From Morinoia aosen (taxonomy: Eukaryota > Arthropoda > Malacostraca > Amphipoda > Talitridae): a DNA stretch of 64,000 nt. The notes beneath the pieces were generated by a model that was not told the DNA's origin, ran no database searches, and saw nothing but the letters and a program-made list of their open reading frames with translations. The translations under genes and the position numbers were made by a program. This document shows, piece after piece, positions 11,301-21,350 of the stretch. Every line of letters starts with the position of its first letter. The first letter of the stretch is position 1. The stretch lies in the NCBI GenBank assembly GCA_030386875.1, contig CM059577.1:21215038-21279037 (forward strand), written 5' to 3'.

Positions 11301-12995
11301 AGTGATTTTGCTTAATATTGGAGCTTTTGATTAACTTTAAAAGTTTTTATTTCGATGGGTAATTGATTTGTTTGATTTTTTTATGTTGCACACTACTGTA
11401 CCGTTTTTCTTAGATAATGATTATTTTTTGTTGCTATAGAGTTAATTTTTATTCATAGAAAATAGTGCAAATTATTGTCACGGATGGAAACGAAAGATTA
11501 AACTCGGCTTAAGAAATATAACAAATTGCAGTAACTCATTTCTAATCCTTTGATGCTGCTAATCATACTCAATATAAATTGTTGAATTTCCGGTATATAT
11601 TTATATGCCGGCGCCAGACTACAGCCCTGGAAGAAATGACTCAACTCCCTAACAGAATTATTCTCCTGTAGGTGTTGCCGAACTGTAATTATTATCCTCG
11701 TAGTGAGAGTATCATCATTTCTCTCTTCTGTGGTATTCGTCTAACATCAGTGTAGAGATTAAGTTCTCAATCTAAATAAATTATGTGTGTTAGCACGACC
11801 CATGAAAATTCAACGATAAATAATATCTTAATGATTGTTAACCCTGACAAAAAAAATTTCTATCGCAAACGACCCATCCGAAGCCATTTTACCTACTATA
11901 ACCTAAACTAAATTCTTAATCTAACTAGCCTAACCTACGCCATCTAACCCTATTCTACCATAAGCAATCTTCATAAATCCTTTGCCAATTTAAATAAACC
12001 TAGCTGGAGACTAACCTGACCATCAGTTCGTACTTATCTGATGACACATGACCAGGTAACAACAGTCAGCCAAAACTTTGAATCTGATTGAAGCTTCAAG
12101 AGTAACGTACGGAATGACGGATACTCACACGCACACGCAATTTGGTTTTCCTTAGTGAAAGCTAGTAATGATCGTCAAACATTTGTTTATTTTGCAGAAT
12201 TTATTTGTCCTGTTTAAAAAATACCAATATAATTTAAAATTGCGAATCGATGTACATTGTGCAATATTAAACATAACAATATCTTCCAGAATCACGACAA
12301 CGAAATAAAATATTAGACAATGATTATCTTTGTCTAATATTATCCACGTAATAAAAACAACAAAATTACTCTATCAAATCATTTAGCGTAGAAAATTGTC
12401 ATAGCCTGATGAAGTGTTTGCACAGTGGGTAGAATGTGTGGAAGATGCACCCATGGATGAAAATTTTTCACACCAATACTGAAATAGTAAAAAGTTTTGT
12501 AAACAATATGTTGAATAAGTGCAAGTATTTGTTCCAATTTTCAATATACACAGATGGGTAAAGAGTTTACCTACTGTGTTTATACAAACATTCACATGCT
12601 AATAGCAATTCGAATTATTCTCTACGCAAAATAACTTTAGAATTTATGGCTAGTACTGATGACACTCAGTTCAGCAAAAATTAATATATATTGTGCCAAT
12701 ACTTCAGTGTTACAAGTTAATATCTACTTGATAAGTTTATGTTTTTTTGTGATTTGAGTTGGAATTAATGCTTGCGCCGTAATCATAAGCAAACATCATT
12801 TGTGACATGGTTGTAATTTGAATGGAGTTCCGCGAAAACAAAAAACTTCGAGCCAACAGAAAGAACTCTTGCACGCTCACCGAGCCCTCGCCCTTCTCTT
12901 TGTATGCCCAAAACCAAGTTCAAGATCGTCTTTATATAAACTACGCTTTGAAATGTTGACATAAGACTTGCCCCTATATTTTGTAAAAATGTAAT
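11301..12995. other. AT-rich non-coding stretch
   Basis: No gene or RNA recognised. The last part probably includes decayed Tc1-like transposase sequence leading into the element at 12996. Confidence 0.4.
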
Positions 12996-14599
12996 GTTCT
13001 TTACCAAAAGAATGCATAGGTAGCAATTCGTACAATAAAGGCTGCAACCGATCTAGAGCCTGGAAGGATACGTTTGAGGCTACGCTAGTAAACAGATGCT
13101 ACGCTAGTAAACAGATGCTGCGCTAGTAAACAGATGCTACGCTAGTAAACAGATGCTACGCTAGTAAACACAGGCTTCGCTAGTGAACAGATGCTACGCT
13201 AGTAAACAGATGCTACGCTAGTAAACAGATGCTACGCTAGTAAACACAGGCTAAGCTAGTAAACAGATGCTACGCTAGTAAACAGATGCTACGCTAGTAA
13301 ACACAGGCTTCGCTAGTGAACAGATGCTACGCTAGTAAACAGATGCTACGCTAGTAAACAGATACTACGCTACTAAACAGAGGCTACGCTAGTAAATACA
13401 GGCTACGCTAGTAAACAGATGCTACGCTAGTAAACAGATGCTACGCTAGTAAACAGATGCTACGCTAGTAAACAGATGCTACGCTAGTAAACACAGGCTA
13501 CGCTAGTAAACAAATGCTGCGCGAGTAAATACAGGCTAAGCTAGTAAACAGATGCTACGCTAGTAAACAGATGCTACGCTAGTAAACAGATGCTGCGCTA
13601 GTAAACACAGGCTACGCTAGTAAACAGATGCTACGCTAGTAAACAGATGCTACGCTAGTAAACACAGGCTACGCTAGTAAACAGATGCTTCGCTAGTAAA
13701 TACAGGGTACGGTAGTAAACAGATGCTGCGCTAGTAAGTACAGGCTACCCTAGTAAACAGATGCTACGCTAGTAAACACAGGCTACGCTAGGAAACAAAT
13801 GCTGCGCTAGTAAATACAGGCTAAGCTAGTAAACAGATGCTACGCTAGTAAACACAGGCTACGCTAGTAAACAGATGCTACGCTAGTAAACACAGGCTAC
13901 GCTAGTAAACAGATGCTACGCTAGTAAACAGATGCTACGCTAGTAAACAGATGCTACGCTAGTAAACACAGGCTTCGCTAGTGAACAGATGCTACGCTAG
14001 TAAACAGATGCTACGCTAGTAAACAGATACTACGCTACTAAACAGAGGCTACGCTAGTAAATACAGGCTACGCTAGTAAACAGATGCTACGCTAGTAAAC
14101 AGATGCTACGCTAGTAAACAGATGCTACGCTAGTAAACAGATGCTACGCTAGTAAACACAGGCTACGCTAGTAAACAGATGCGACGCTAGTAAACAGATG
14201 CTACGCTAGTAAACAGATGCTACGCTAGTAAACACAGGCTTCGCTAGTGAACAGATGCTACGCTAGTAAACAGATGCTACGCTAGTAAACAGATGCTACG
14301 CTAGTAAACACAGGCTAAGCTAGTAAACAGATGCTACGCTAGTAAAAACTTGTAGTTTGTGCTCAATACTTTTGCACAGAGCGTACATAGTTTTTGGCTA
14401 CGAAAATATTATAATAGGAATGCTTGTTATTTTACACTTGATGTTTGGATAGCAATGTCCATTTATCCATAATGTGTTTGTTTTAAAAATTTGTTTCTGT
14501 GGTGGGACGTCGGATGTATAATAATTCAAAAATATTGATTCACTCTTTTTCGAAATATGGACGACAAATCAATGTGTCGATTACTTCTGCTACCCACTG
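12996..14599 (+). mobile_element. 3' part of a Tc1-like element interrupted by a satellite expansion
   Basis: The right end reads CTACCCACTG (14590-14599) followed by TA, matching the inverted-repeat tip of the Tc1-like element at 45383 (GTGGGTAGC). Sequence 14347-14599 aligns with the 3' region of the copies at 43.63-43.8 and 46.7-46.9 kb (for example CAATACTTTTGCACAGAGCGTAC). Just left of the array, 13040-13090 aligns at equal spacing with the end of the transposase gene at 43580-43625 (CTAGAG..., then GAGGCTACGCTAGTAAA). The left end was not found. The element is 5'-decayed or truncated. Confidence 0.65.
13073..14346. repeat. 19-bp tandem array (~67 copies) derived from a Tc1 transposase stop region
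   Basis: The unit is CAGATGCTACGCTAGTAAA. Variants include CACAGGCTTCGCTAGTGAA and CAGAGGCTACGCTAGTAAA. The last is exactly what lies at the C-terminal codons and TAA of the Tc1-like relic at 43607-43625. Blocks of variants recur about 660 bp apart (13305-13410 and 13967-14070), showing larger-scale duplication within the array. Confidence 0.95.
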
Positions 14600-14601
14600 T
14601 A

Positions 14602-16354
14602 TAAGAACTTTAGATAACGCAATTATTGGTTTAAGTAACTCTGCCTGTGAGCTTACTTTCTAGCAAGAAAAGCCCTCAAACGCTGTTTCAATCGAATTTT
14701 ATCAAAATCATAAATCTATTCATACACAAAATTCTAGGATCTAAAACCTATGAATTTGGATCTCTGAATAATTGAATTAAAGTTGAGTGGCTATTGTGTC
14801 GTATTATTCTCTAGAACTCTCACCTTATCGACACCTTGAAGCGTACGAAATGTGCTGATTAAAATAAATTATTTGACCTATTCATTTATTATCTATTATT
14901 TCCTGACGCATCATTGTCGGAATCATTGATTTGAAATTTGTCAACTTGTAAATGATTCATTCTCGGCTAGATCTCGATTATTCAATTTTTCTTTGGTTCG
15001 TCAAGATCTGTAAATGTCTGGAGTTTTACGATTCTATGAGTTGGAATATATAATCATTGATGAAAAACTTTCTCATGAAAACGACCATGATGATCGAGTC
15101 CTAGAAAGAATTCTCTGCAAAATATGTAGTCTGATAAGAAGTGTTCGATTAATAATACGTCAATAAAATCGTTAACAAAACACTATCCCCATTTTGCACT
15201 ATACTTGAATTGAATAATGTCGACATTTGTGATAAAAGATATATACTTGAATGAAAAAAACACATTTACTTCGTGGAACGATTTCCTTTCGAAAAAATAT
15301 GCATAACATAAAGGTGCGATAGGATCGAAATAAAAGAAAACCATTACATTGTGAACTAATTTGAGGTTTATATCTATGCTCCATTGATTGATGTGATCTA
15401 AGGCAAAATGAACATCTAGGAGGGTACGATATTTAATATGAAAGATATCTTGAAATACAGTAAATGTTTGGTTGCTGGAGTGTTGTGCTCGGTCGAAAAA
15501 CCCGAGAGCAACGTACTCGATTCTTGGCAAGAGTCAGAGTAAAACCATTATCTTTATTGGGAGATAAGCTCAGAACCGGACGCTTTATTTTGGGCACTTT
15601 ATCTGATGCCTCTTGAAATATGGCCATCACTTGCTTGAGCAACACGCGGCTCAGAATTAATTGAATTATTGATCATACCTAATATGAATATGATGTTATT
15701 TCATTCCGTAATGCCAGCGTGTTTCTCAACCATGCAAATTTTTCATTTATAAATCCCTTCCTGATGGTGCTTGCAACGGGGTCAAAGGAATAATTTCCCA
15801 TCAGCTTGAACAATCCGATCACTTGTTTGACGACCCTTATAGAGAGAACGATTTTGCTGTTTTTCATGCTTGGCTGTATTTTAGCGAAAAATTTCCTTAC
15901 ATATTGGAGAGACCTTTCGCATTAGAATGTACGATCAAACCCTCATCAGGAGCGCCCCTGTTATCCTGAGATCTCGAGCGTTACCTGCAAGAGGAGACGA
16001 GAGTCATGAGAAACTGTGGCTGGTAAACCTTCTCAATTCAACCTTCAGTAAACCTTCACCCTGGTTGTCGTTCGTAACAAGTAGGTTTTGAACATGATTT
16101 CCTTAGAATTACGGGTTAGTGGAACGACCAAAATGAATGGGTAAAAACCAACACGAAAACAAGTAGTTTTGGAATCCCCAGCGTGATTCCTAAGCCACTC
16201 ATAGTTGAACATCTGTTAGAATGATATTTAATTACAGTATATTCCAGCTAGTAGATGAGCTTACGCTGAAAAAACTTGGTTCTTCGACAGCAGAGAAAAG
16301 AGCAAGAACTGTCAATGCAACACTTCCTCATTGGCCAAGACACTGAAAAGATAA
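14602..16354. other. Non-coding stretch with unassigned short ORFs
   Basis: Overlapping minus-strand ORFs of 60-115 codons occur at 15183-15867, but they match no family I recognise and have no start, splice or codon pattern that supports a gene. Confidence 0.35.
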
Positions 16355-16490
16355 GGTATCTAATGTGTTACCTGTAATGGTAAATTATTTTGGCAGTAGA
16401 AAACATCACTCATTTCTGACCATTGTGACGGTTCTGAATCCTCTCAGTGGTTGCAGTCTTGTGAGTGCGCCCTTTGTAAATAAAAAACTG
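16355..16490. repeat. Segment similar to the kelch gene 3' UTR
   Basis: The segment aligns with 9770-9890 in the same order: TGTTAC, then AACATCACTCATT, then TTCTGAA, ending in AATAAA (16479-16484; kelch 9882-9887). It is either a duplicated gene tail or a dispersed repeat shared by both places. No kelch coding sequence is recognisable just upstream. Confidence 0.5.
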
Positions 16491-16593
16491 CATGAACTCA
16501 AAAAAACTCAATCGACGAGAATGTGTATGTACTCTAAATACAAAAACACTGTGCGTCGTAGGTATTAACGGAAGTGTATTTCATTTACATGAG

Positions 16594-16605
16594 TAAATAT
16601 ATTTT
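16594..16605. repeat. Target-site duplication, left copy
   Basis: TAAATATATTTT, identical to 19523-19534, directly flanks the inverted Penelope pair. Confidence 0.7.
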
Positions 16606-16665
16606 AAAATGAAGGTTATAGCGAAGACAATAGATTTAAAATACATATCTATTAAAAATTAGGAC

Positions 16666-16691
16666 GTTTCGATCATCTAGATCATCATCAG
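16666..16691 (-). ncRNA. Hammerhead-ribozyme-like motif, left copy
   Basis: Exact mirror of the motif at 19400-19428. On the minus strand CTGATGA (16685-16691) is followed by a GATC/GATC hairpin and GAAAC (16666-16670). See the right copy for limits. Confidence 0.4.
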
Positions 16692-16788
16692 CTATTCTGA
16701 AATACAAGAAATGACAAATTAAGACCGGTAATAAAAACCATTCAGTAAGTAATATAGTATGTACACGAATGAAAATTAAAAAAGAAAA

Positions 16789-18039
16789 TTACGTAATACC
16801 TATTTTCAATGGATAGGAAGACTGCATGTCATTAAGGTTAGGTTTCAATTTGCTAATAAAGAGGGATTCAAGAATGCGTAAATTAAAACAAGAACCTGCA
16901 GAACCTAATATTGAAAAATTTTCGAGCGAGATATTTGTATTACATTTTTCAGCATGGATTCTAATAGCGGAATGGGAAGGTCTACTTAATGGAATACCAG
17001 TCCTAAAACTTCTACCACTGTGTTCAAATACCCTCGTAGATAGCAACCGAGATGTCGAACCGACATACACAGACCCACACAGTGGGCAACAGTACTTGTA
17101 TACAACAGAGGAAAGCATTGAAATGGGTAGTCTATCTTTAAAATGAAAAAATGAACCAATTTTGAAATTATTAACCAAAATAATTTGAAGGTCAACACAG
17201 GGAAAATATTTCACAACTAATGAGAGCAATTGTTCTTTTAACTTCTCAGACTGAACACCGAAGTAAGGAATGGTGACGAACAATTTCTTCTTATCTACAG
17301 TCAACACAGTAGCAACGGTGGAATACTTTTTATTTAAAAATTGCTTGAGATACTTTTGAATATAATATAAAGGATAACCATTTTTTACGAAAAACTGCTT
17401 TAAAAATTCAAACTCATTATGCAATAATGAATAACTTGAACATATTTCATAAGCCCGAAAAAAAAGGGTTTTCATGCTATTGATTTTAAATAAAAAAGAA
17501 GAATACGAGAAATAACTTAAACCCAAACCAGTAAAAGTGCTTTTCCTGTAAACAGAGGTACAAAAAGTGGAGCCTGATCGTTGGACAAGACAGTCTAAAA
17601 AAGGTAATTTATTGTTTGCTTCAGTCTCCATGGTAAATTTAATATTTTGGTGTTTACTATTAATATAATCAAGAAACAAAAGAGAGTGGTTTCTATCTCG
17701 GAACAAAACAAAAGTATCATCAACGTATCTGCGGTAAAATATTGGTTTAAAATTATTTGGACATTCAGACAGCCATATTCGTTCATGATGTGACATAAAA
17801 ATATTCGCGAAAGTTGGACCCAAAGGCAGCCCCATACCCAATCCCTCGATTTGTTTGTAGTATTTGCCATTAAAAATGAAAAATGAGAACCTAACTGCAA
17901 GATCTAACAGGGTTTTAAATGCTACACGACTAAGGTTGCAAACGGTCTGTTCCACTTCAAATAATTGCTGCAAACAAATATCAATTGTTTCAGTTAACGG
18001 AATATTGGTAAACAAATTTTCGACATCAAAAGACGTCAT
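16789..18039 (-). CDS. Penelope-like reverse transcriptase with GIY-YIG endonuclease, left copy
   Basis: A 416-residue open frame whose start lies only a few bases from the palindrome axis, so the N-terminus (the fingers of the RT and everything before) is missing. RT landmarks in order: SFDVENLFTNIPL with the first catalytic Asp (residues 3-15), GLGMGLPLGPTFANIFM, and YRRYVDDTFVLF carrying the YVDD active site. After a linker, the C-terminus has a CPLCGSVYVGST motif of the GIY-YIG nuclease fused to RT in Penelope-like elements, with a Cys pair and later His/Cys residues. The gene is intact except for the 5' truncation, so insertion was probably recent. It differs from the right copy at residue 18 (Thr instead of Ser). 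It has no promoter or start of its own beyond the axis and is probably inactive. Confidence 0.85.
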   Translation of the reverse strand: MTSFDVENLFTNIPLTETIDICLQQLFEVEQTVCNLSRVAFKTLLDLAVRFSFFIFNGKYYKQIEGLGMGLPLGPTFANIFMSHHERIWLSECPNNFKPIFYRRYVDDTFVLFRDRNHSLLFLDYINSKHQNIKFTMETEANNKLPFLDCLVQRSGSTFCTSVYRKSTFTGLGLSYFSYSSFLFKINSMKTLFFRAYEICSSYSLLHNEFEFLKQFFVKNGYPLYYIQKYLKQFLNKKYSTVATVLTVDKKKLFVTIPYFGVQSEKLKEQLLSLVVKYFPCVDLQIILVNNFKIGSFFHFKDRLPISMLSSVVYKYCCPLCGSVYVGSTSRLLSTRVFEHSGRSFRTGIPLSRPSHSAIRIHAEKCNTNISLENFSILGSAGSCFNLRILESLFISKLKPNLNDMQSSYPLKIGIT

Positions 18040-18051
18040 GTAAAATTTTAC

Positions 18052-19302
18052 ATGACGTCTTTTGATGTCGAAAATTTGTTTACCAATATTCCGTTAACTG
18101 AATCAATTGATATTTGTTTGCAGCAATTATTTGAAGTGGAACAGACCGTTTGCAACCTTAGTCGTGTAGCATTTAAAACCCTGTTAGATCTTGCAGTTAG
18201 GTTCTCATTTTTCATTTTTAATGGCAAATACTACAAACAAATCGAGGGATTGGGTATGGGGCTGCCTTTGGGTCCAACTTTCGCGAATATTTTTATGTCA
18301 CATCATGAACGAATATGGCTGTCTGAATGTCCAAATAATTTTAAACCAATATTTTACCGCAGATACGTTGATGATACTTTTGTTTTGTTCCGAGATAGAA
18401 ACCACTCTCTTTTGTTTCTTGATTATATTAATAGTAAACACCAAAATATTAAATTTACCATGGAGACTGAAGCAAACAATAAATTACCTTTTTTAGACTG
18501 TCTTGTCCAACGATCAGGCTCCACTTTTTGTACCTCTGTTTACAGGAAAAGCACTTTTACTGGTTTGGGTTTAAGTTATTTCTCGTATTCTTCTTTTTTA
18601 TTTAAAATCAATAGCATGAAAACCCTTTTTTTTCGGGCTTATGAAATATGTTCAAGTTATTCATTATTGCATAATGAGTTTGAATTTTTAAAGCAGTTTT
18701 TCGTAAAAAATGGTTATCCTTTATATTATATTCAAAAGTATCTCAAGCAATTTTTAAATAAAAAGTATTCCACCGTTGCTACTGTGTTGACTGTAGATAA
18801 GAAGAAATTGTTCGTCACCATTCCTTACTTCGGTGTTCAGTCTGAGAAGTTAAAAGAACAATTGCTCTCATTAGTTGTGAAATATTTTCCCTGTGTTGAC
18901 CTTCAAATTATTTTGGTTAATAATTTCAAAATTGGTTCATTTTTTCATTTTAAAGATAGACTACCCATTTCAATGCTTTCCTCTGTTGTATACAAGTACT
19001 GTTGCCCACTGTGTGGGTCTGTGTATGTCGGTTCGACATCTCGGTTGCTATCTACGAGGGTATTTGAACACAGTGGTAGAAGTTTTAGGACTGGTATTCC
19101 ATTAAGTAGGCCTTCCCATTCCGCTATTAGAATCCATGCTGAAAAATGTAATACAAATATCTCGCTCGAAAATTTTTCAATATTAGGTTCTGCAGGTTCT
19201 TGTTTTAATTTACGCATTCTTGAATCCCTCTTTATTAGCAAATTGAAACCTAACCTTAATGACATGCAGTCTTCCTATCCATTGAAAATAGGTATTACGT
19301 AA
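18052..19302 (+). CDS. Penelope-like reverse transcriptase with GIY-YIG endonuclease, right copy
   Basis: Mirror of the minus-strand gene, also 416 residues, with the same RT motifs (FDVENLF, GLPLGPTFANIF, YVDD) and the same C-terminal GIY-YIG domain (YVGST). Normal Penelope-like proteins are several hundred residues longer at the N-terminus. Residue 18 is Ser here (codon TCA at 18103-18105), Thr on the left. The enzyme would copy RNA into DNA at nicks made by its nuclease. The 3' flank carries the hammerhead-like motif and then 34 bp absent from the left copy, so this is the more complete 3' end. Confidence 0.87.
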   Translation: MTSFDVENLFTNIPLTESIDICLQQLFEVEQTVCNLSRVAFKTLLDLAVRFSFFIFNGKYYKQIEGLGMGLPLGPTFANIFMSHHERIWLSECPNNFKPIFYRRYVDDTFVLFRDRNHSLLFLDYINSKHQNIKFTMETEANNKLPFLDCLVQRSGSTFCTSVYRKSTFTGLGLSYFSYSSFLFKINSMKTLFFRAYEICSSYSLLHNEFEFLKQFFVKNGYPLYYIQKYLKQFLNKKYSTVATVLTVDKKKLFVTIPYFGVQSEKLKEQLLSLVVKYFPCVDLQIILVNNFKIGSFFHFKDRLPISMLSSVVYKYCCPLCGSVYVGSTSRLLSTRVFEHSGRSFRTGIPLSRPSHSAIRIHAEKCNTNISLENFSILGSAGSCFNLRILESLFISKLKPNLNDMQSSYPLKIGIT

Positions 19303-19399
19303 TTTTCTTTTTTAATTTTCATTCGTGTACATACTATATTACTTACTGAATGGTTTTTATTACCGGTCTTAATTTGTCATTTCTTGTATTTCAGAATAG

Positions 19400-19428
19400 C
19401 TGATGATGATCTAGATGATCGAAACGTC
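19400..19428 (+). ncRNA. Hammerhead-ribozyme-like motif, right copy
   Basis: CTGATGA (19400-19406), one T, GATC (19408-19411), a 5-nt loop, GATC (19417-19420), GAAAC (19421-19425), GTC (19426-19428). This order matches the conserved boxes of the type I hammerheads known in Penelope-like elements. Helix II would be 4 bp with a bulged T. Helix III would be almost absent and helix I is not evident, so cleavage is uncertain. Confidence 0.42.
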
Positions 19429-19522
19429 CTAATTTTTAATAGATATGTATTTTAAATCTATTGTCTTCGCTATAACCTTCATTTTAAAGCTTTGCCGTGT
19501 GGTGCAACCTAATCTAATTAAA

Positions 19523-19534
19523 TAAATATATTTT
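19523..19534. repeat. Target-site duplication, right copy
   Basis: TAAATATATTTT, identical to 16594-16605. Confidence 0.7.
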
Positions 19535-20430
19535 GCTTTGAAAAATTATTCTCATACTGGAACGCAAGTGCTGTTTTGTAAACTGTCAATTGCTAATTTT
19601 ATTAGAACACAATGAGCAGGTGTAGGCAATATCAAGAATGCAAGGTAAACTGCGATTATTGATGGGTTCAAAAGTGCAGGACATGTTGATTTAAATATGA
19701 ACAAAAATAATATCCTGATGCTGGTAAAGTTTTTTTTGAGCCATGATGATTGTTCCTCGACAAAATGAAAACAATGGGAGCTTTTAGACAACTTATGAGT
19801 CCAGTACAGAACTTGTTTTATTCTCAGATGAGCTGCTGCAGCTGAAAAAGGATTTTTTGTTGAAGCTTCTTGGATTTCTGCCAGGTTGTTAAATTTGGGC
19901 CCATCTTTTCGCCAGTGAATATTTTTTAATGTGAATGTAAATTTTTGCTGAAGTGGCCCGTAATATTGTGCCTGAATTATCCAGTATAATAGTATTACCA
20001 TAGTAGTCTCAAATGATACAATTCACGTTGATTCAGTGATGCAATTAATTTAATTATGACTGATAAGTTCATTTCAGTATTCGTGTTACGCCGTATCTTA
20101 TGTATTTCAAAGCCGTAGCTCTAAGGCATTAATTTATTCCTGCATGCTCAGCTTAGCAATTATCAATACGCCAGGTGTATTCTTAAATTTAAAAATAAAT
20201 AATCAAAAAAAAAAATTTGCCCGAAATTTCTCCGATATTATTACTGTATTGGGTGCTCTAGCGGAATTCTATCTTCGCTTCGGCACGCAATTGAACGGAG
20301 TTCAGTGGGACGCCCAAAGAAAAAGAGGTCTCTTCAGTTTTTTATTTCTTATCCCTTTGACTCCGTAAACTGCACAAACAGGTAGAGTTCAGGTTTTTGG
20401 CAAAACAGTACGAATTACAGAATTCCAGTT
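19535..20430. other. Non-coding stretch
   Basis: A 149-codon minus-strand ORF (19552-20001) has no recognised family and looks accidental or decayed. Nothing else seen. Confidence 0.35.
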
Positions 20431-20545
20431 CCAGATAGTAGCACTTAAGAGAGTAGCACTTAGGAGAGCAACACTCAAGAGAAATGGCACTCAAGAAAAT
20501 AGCGCTTAAGAGAATAGCACCTAAGAGAACAGCACTTAAGGGGTT
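20431..20545. repeat. 15-bp degenerate tandem repeat
   Basis: About seven copies of AGCACTTAAGAGAAT-like units, just before the 33-bp array. Confidence 0.8.
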
Positions 20546-20617
20546 AATAGTTGTCAGTCCAAAACATAACGCAGCGAGAGGCCGTCGCAACAACTGAGAA
20601 GAAATAAGTCTCTCCGG

Positions 20618-21350
20618 CTAAAGAACACATTGCCAAAGAACATTCTCCAGATAAAGAACACATTGCCAAAGAACACCCTCCAGCTAAAGAACACATTGCT
20701 AAAGGACACCCTCCAGCTAAAGAACACATTGCTAAAGGACACTCTCCAGCTAAAGAACACATTGCTAAAGGACACCCTCCAGCTAAAGAACACATTGCTA
20801 AAGGACACCCTCCAGCCAAAGAACACATTGCTAAAGAACACTCTCCAGCTAAAGAACACATTGCCAAAGAACACCCTCCAGCTAAAGAACACATTGCTAA
20901 GAACACTCTCCAGCTAAAGAACACATTGCTAAAGGACACCCTCCAGCTAAAGAACACATTGCCAAAGAACACTCTCCAGCTAAAGAACACATTGCTAAAG
21001 GACACCCTCCAGCTAAAGAACACATTGCTAAAGAACACTCTCCAGCTAAAGAACACATTGCTAAAGGACACCCTCCAGCTAAAGAACACATTGCTAAAGA
21101 ACACTCTCCAGCTAAAGAACACATTGCTAAAGGACACCCTCCAGCTAAAGAACACATTGCTAAAGAACACTCTCCAGCTAAAGAACACATTGCTAAAGGA
21201 CACCCTCCAGCTAAAGAACACATTGCCAAAGAACACATTGCCAAAAAAACACTCTCCAGCTAAAGAACACATTGCCAAAGAACACTCTCCAGCTAAAGAA
21301 CACATTGCTAAAGAACACTCTCCAGCTAAAGAACACATTGCTAAAAAACA
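20618..21350. repeat. 33-bp tandem array (~22 copies) with 66-bp alternation
   Basis: The unit joins AAAGAACACATTGCTAAA with GGACACCCTCCAGCT or GAACACTCTCCAGCT. In the middle the two forms alternate regularly, giving a 66-bp higher-order unit. A 33-bp period keeps every frame open, so the 100-285 codon ORFs here are artefacts. Confidence 0.95.

Larger units (their letters stand above)
16606..19522. mobile_element. Head-to-head inverted pair of Penelope-like elements
   Basis: 16603-18045 and 18046-19488 form an almost perfect palindrome with no spacer (axis between 18045 and 18046). The only arm difference I noticed is 17988 versus 18103. Each arm is a 5'-truncated Penelope-like retroelement transcribed outward from the axis. 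The right copy has ~34 bp of extra 3' sequence (19489-19522) before the duplication. The flanking 12-bp repeats and unrelated outer sequences indicate that the pair inserted as one unit. Penelope-like elements are known for partial, tandem and inverted insertions. Confidence 0.85.

Noticed and set aside
12423..12434. CAGTGGGTAGAA as the left tip of the 13-kb Tc1-like element
   Set aside because: No TA in front of it and the sequence stops matching the tip after 12 bases; likely chance.
13073..14346. CRISPR-like array
   Set aside because: Direct head-to-tail units with no unique spacers, in a eukaryotic transposon; the same holds for the other arrays.
15183..15867. Overlapping minus-strand ORFs of 60-115 codons
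   Set aside because: No recognised family, no splice-consistent joining, and composition like the flanks.
16603..19488. Palindrome as an assembly or read-fold artefact
   Set aside because: The flanks differ, both arms end beside a shared 12-bp duplication, the arms differ at one base, and the right copy has 34 bp extra. Not fully excluded without reads.
19552..20001. 149-codon minus-strand ORF
   Set aside because: Not matched to any family I know; could be decayed transposon but no motif supports it.
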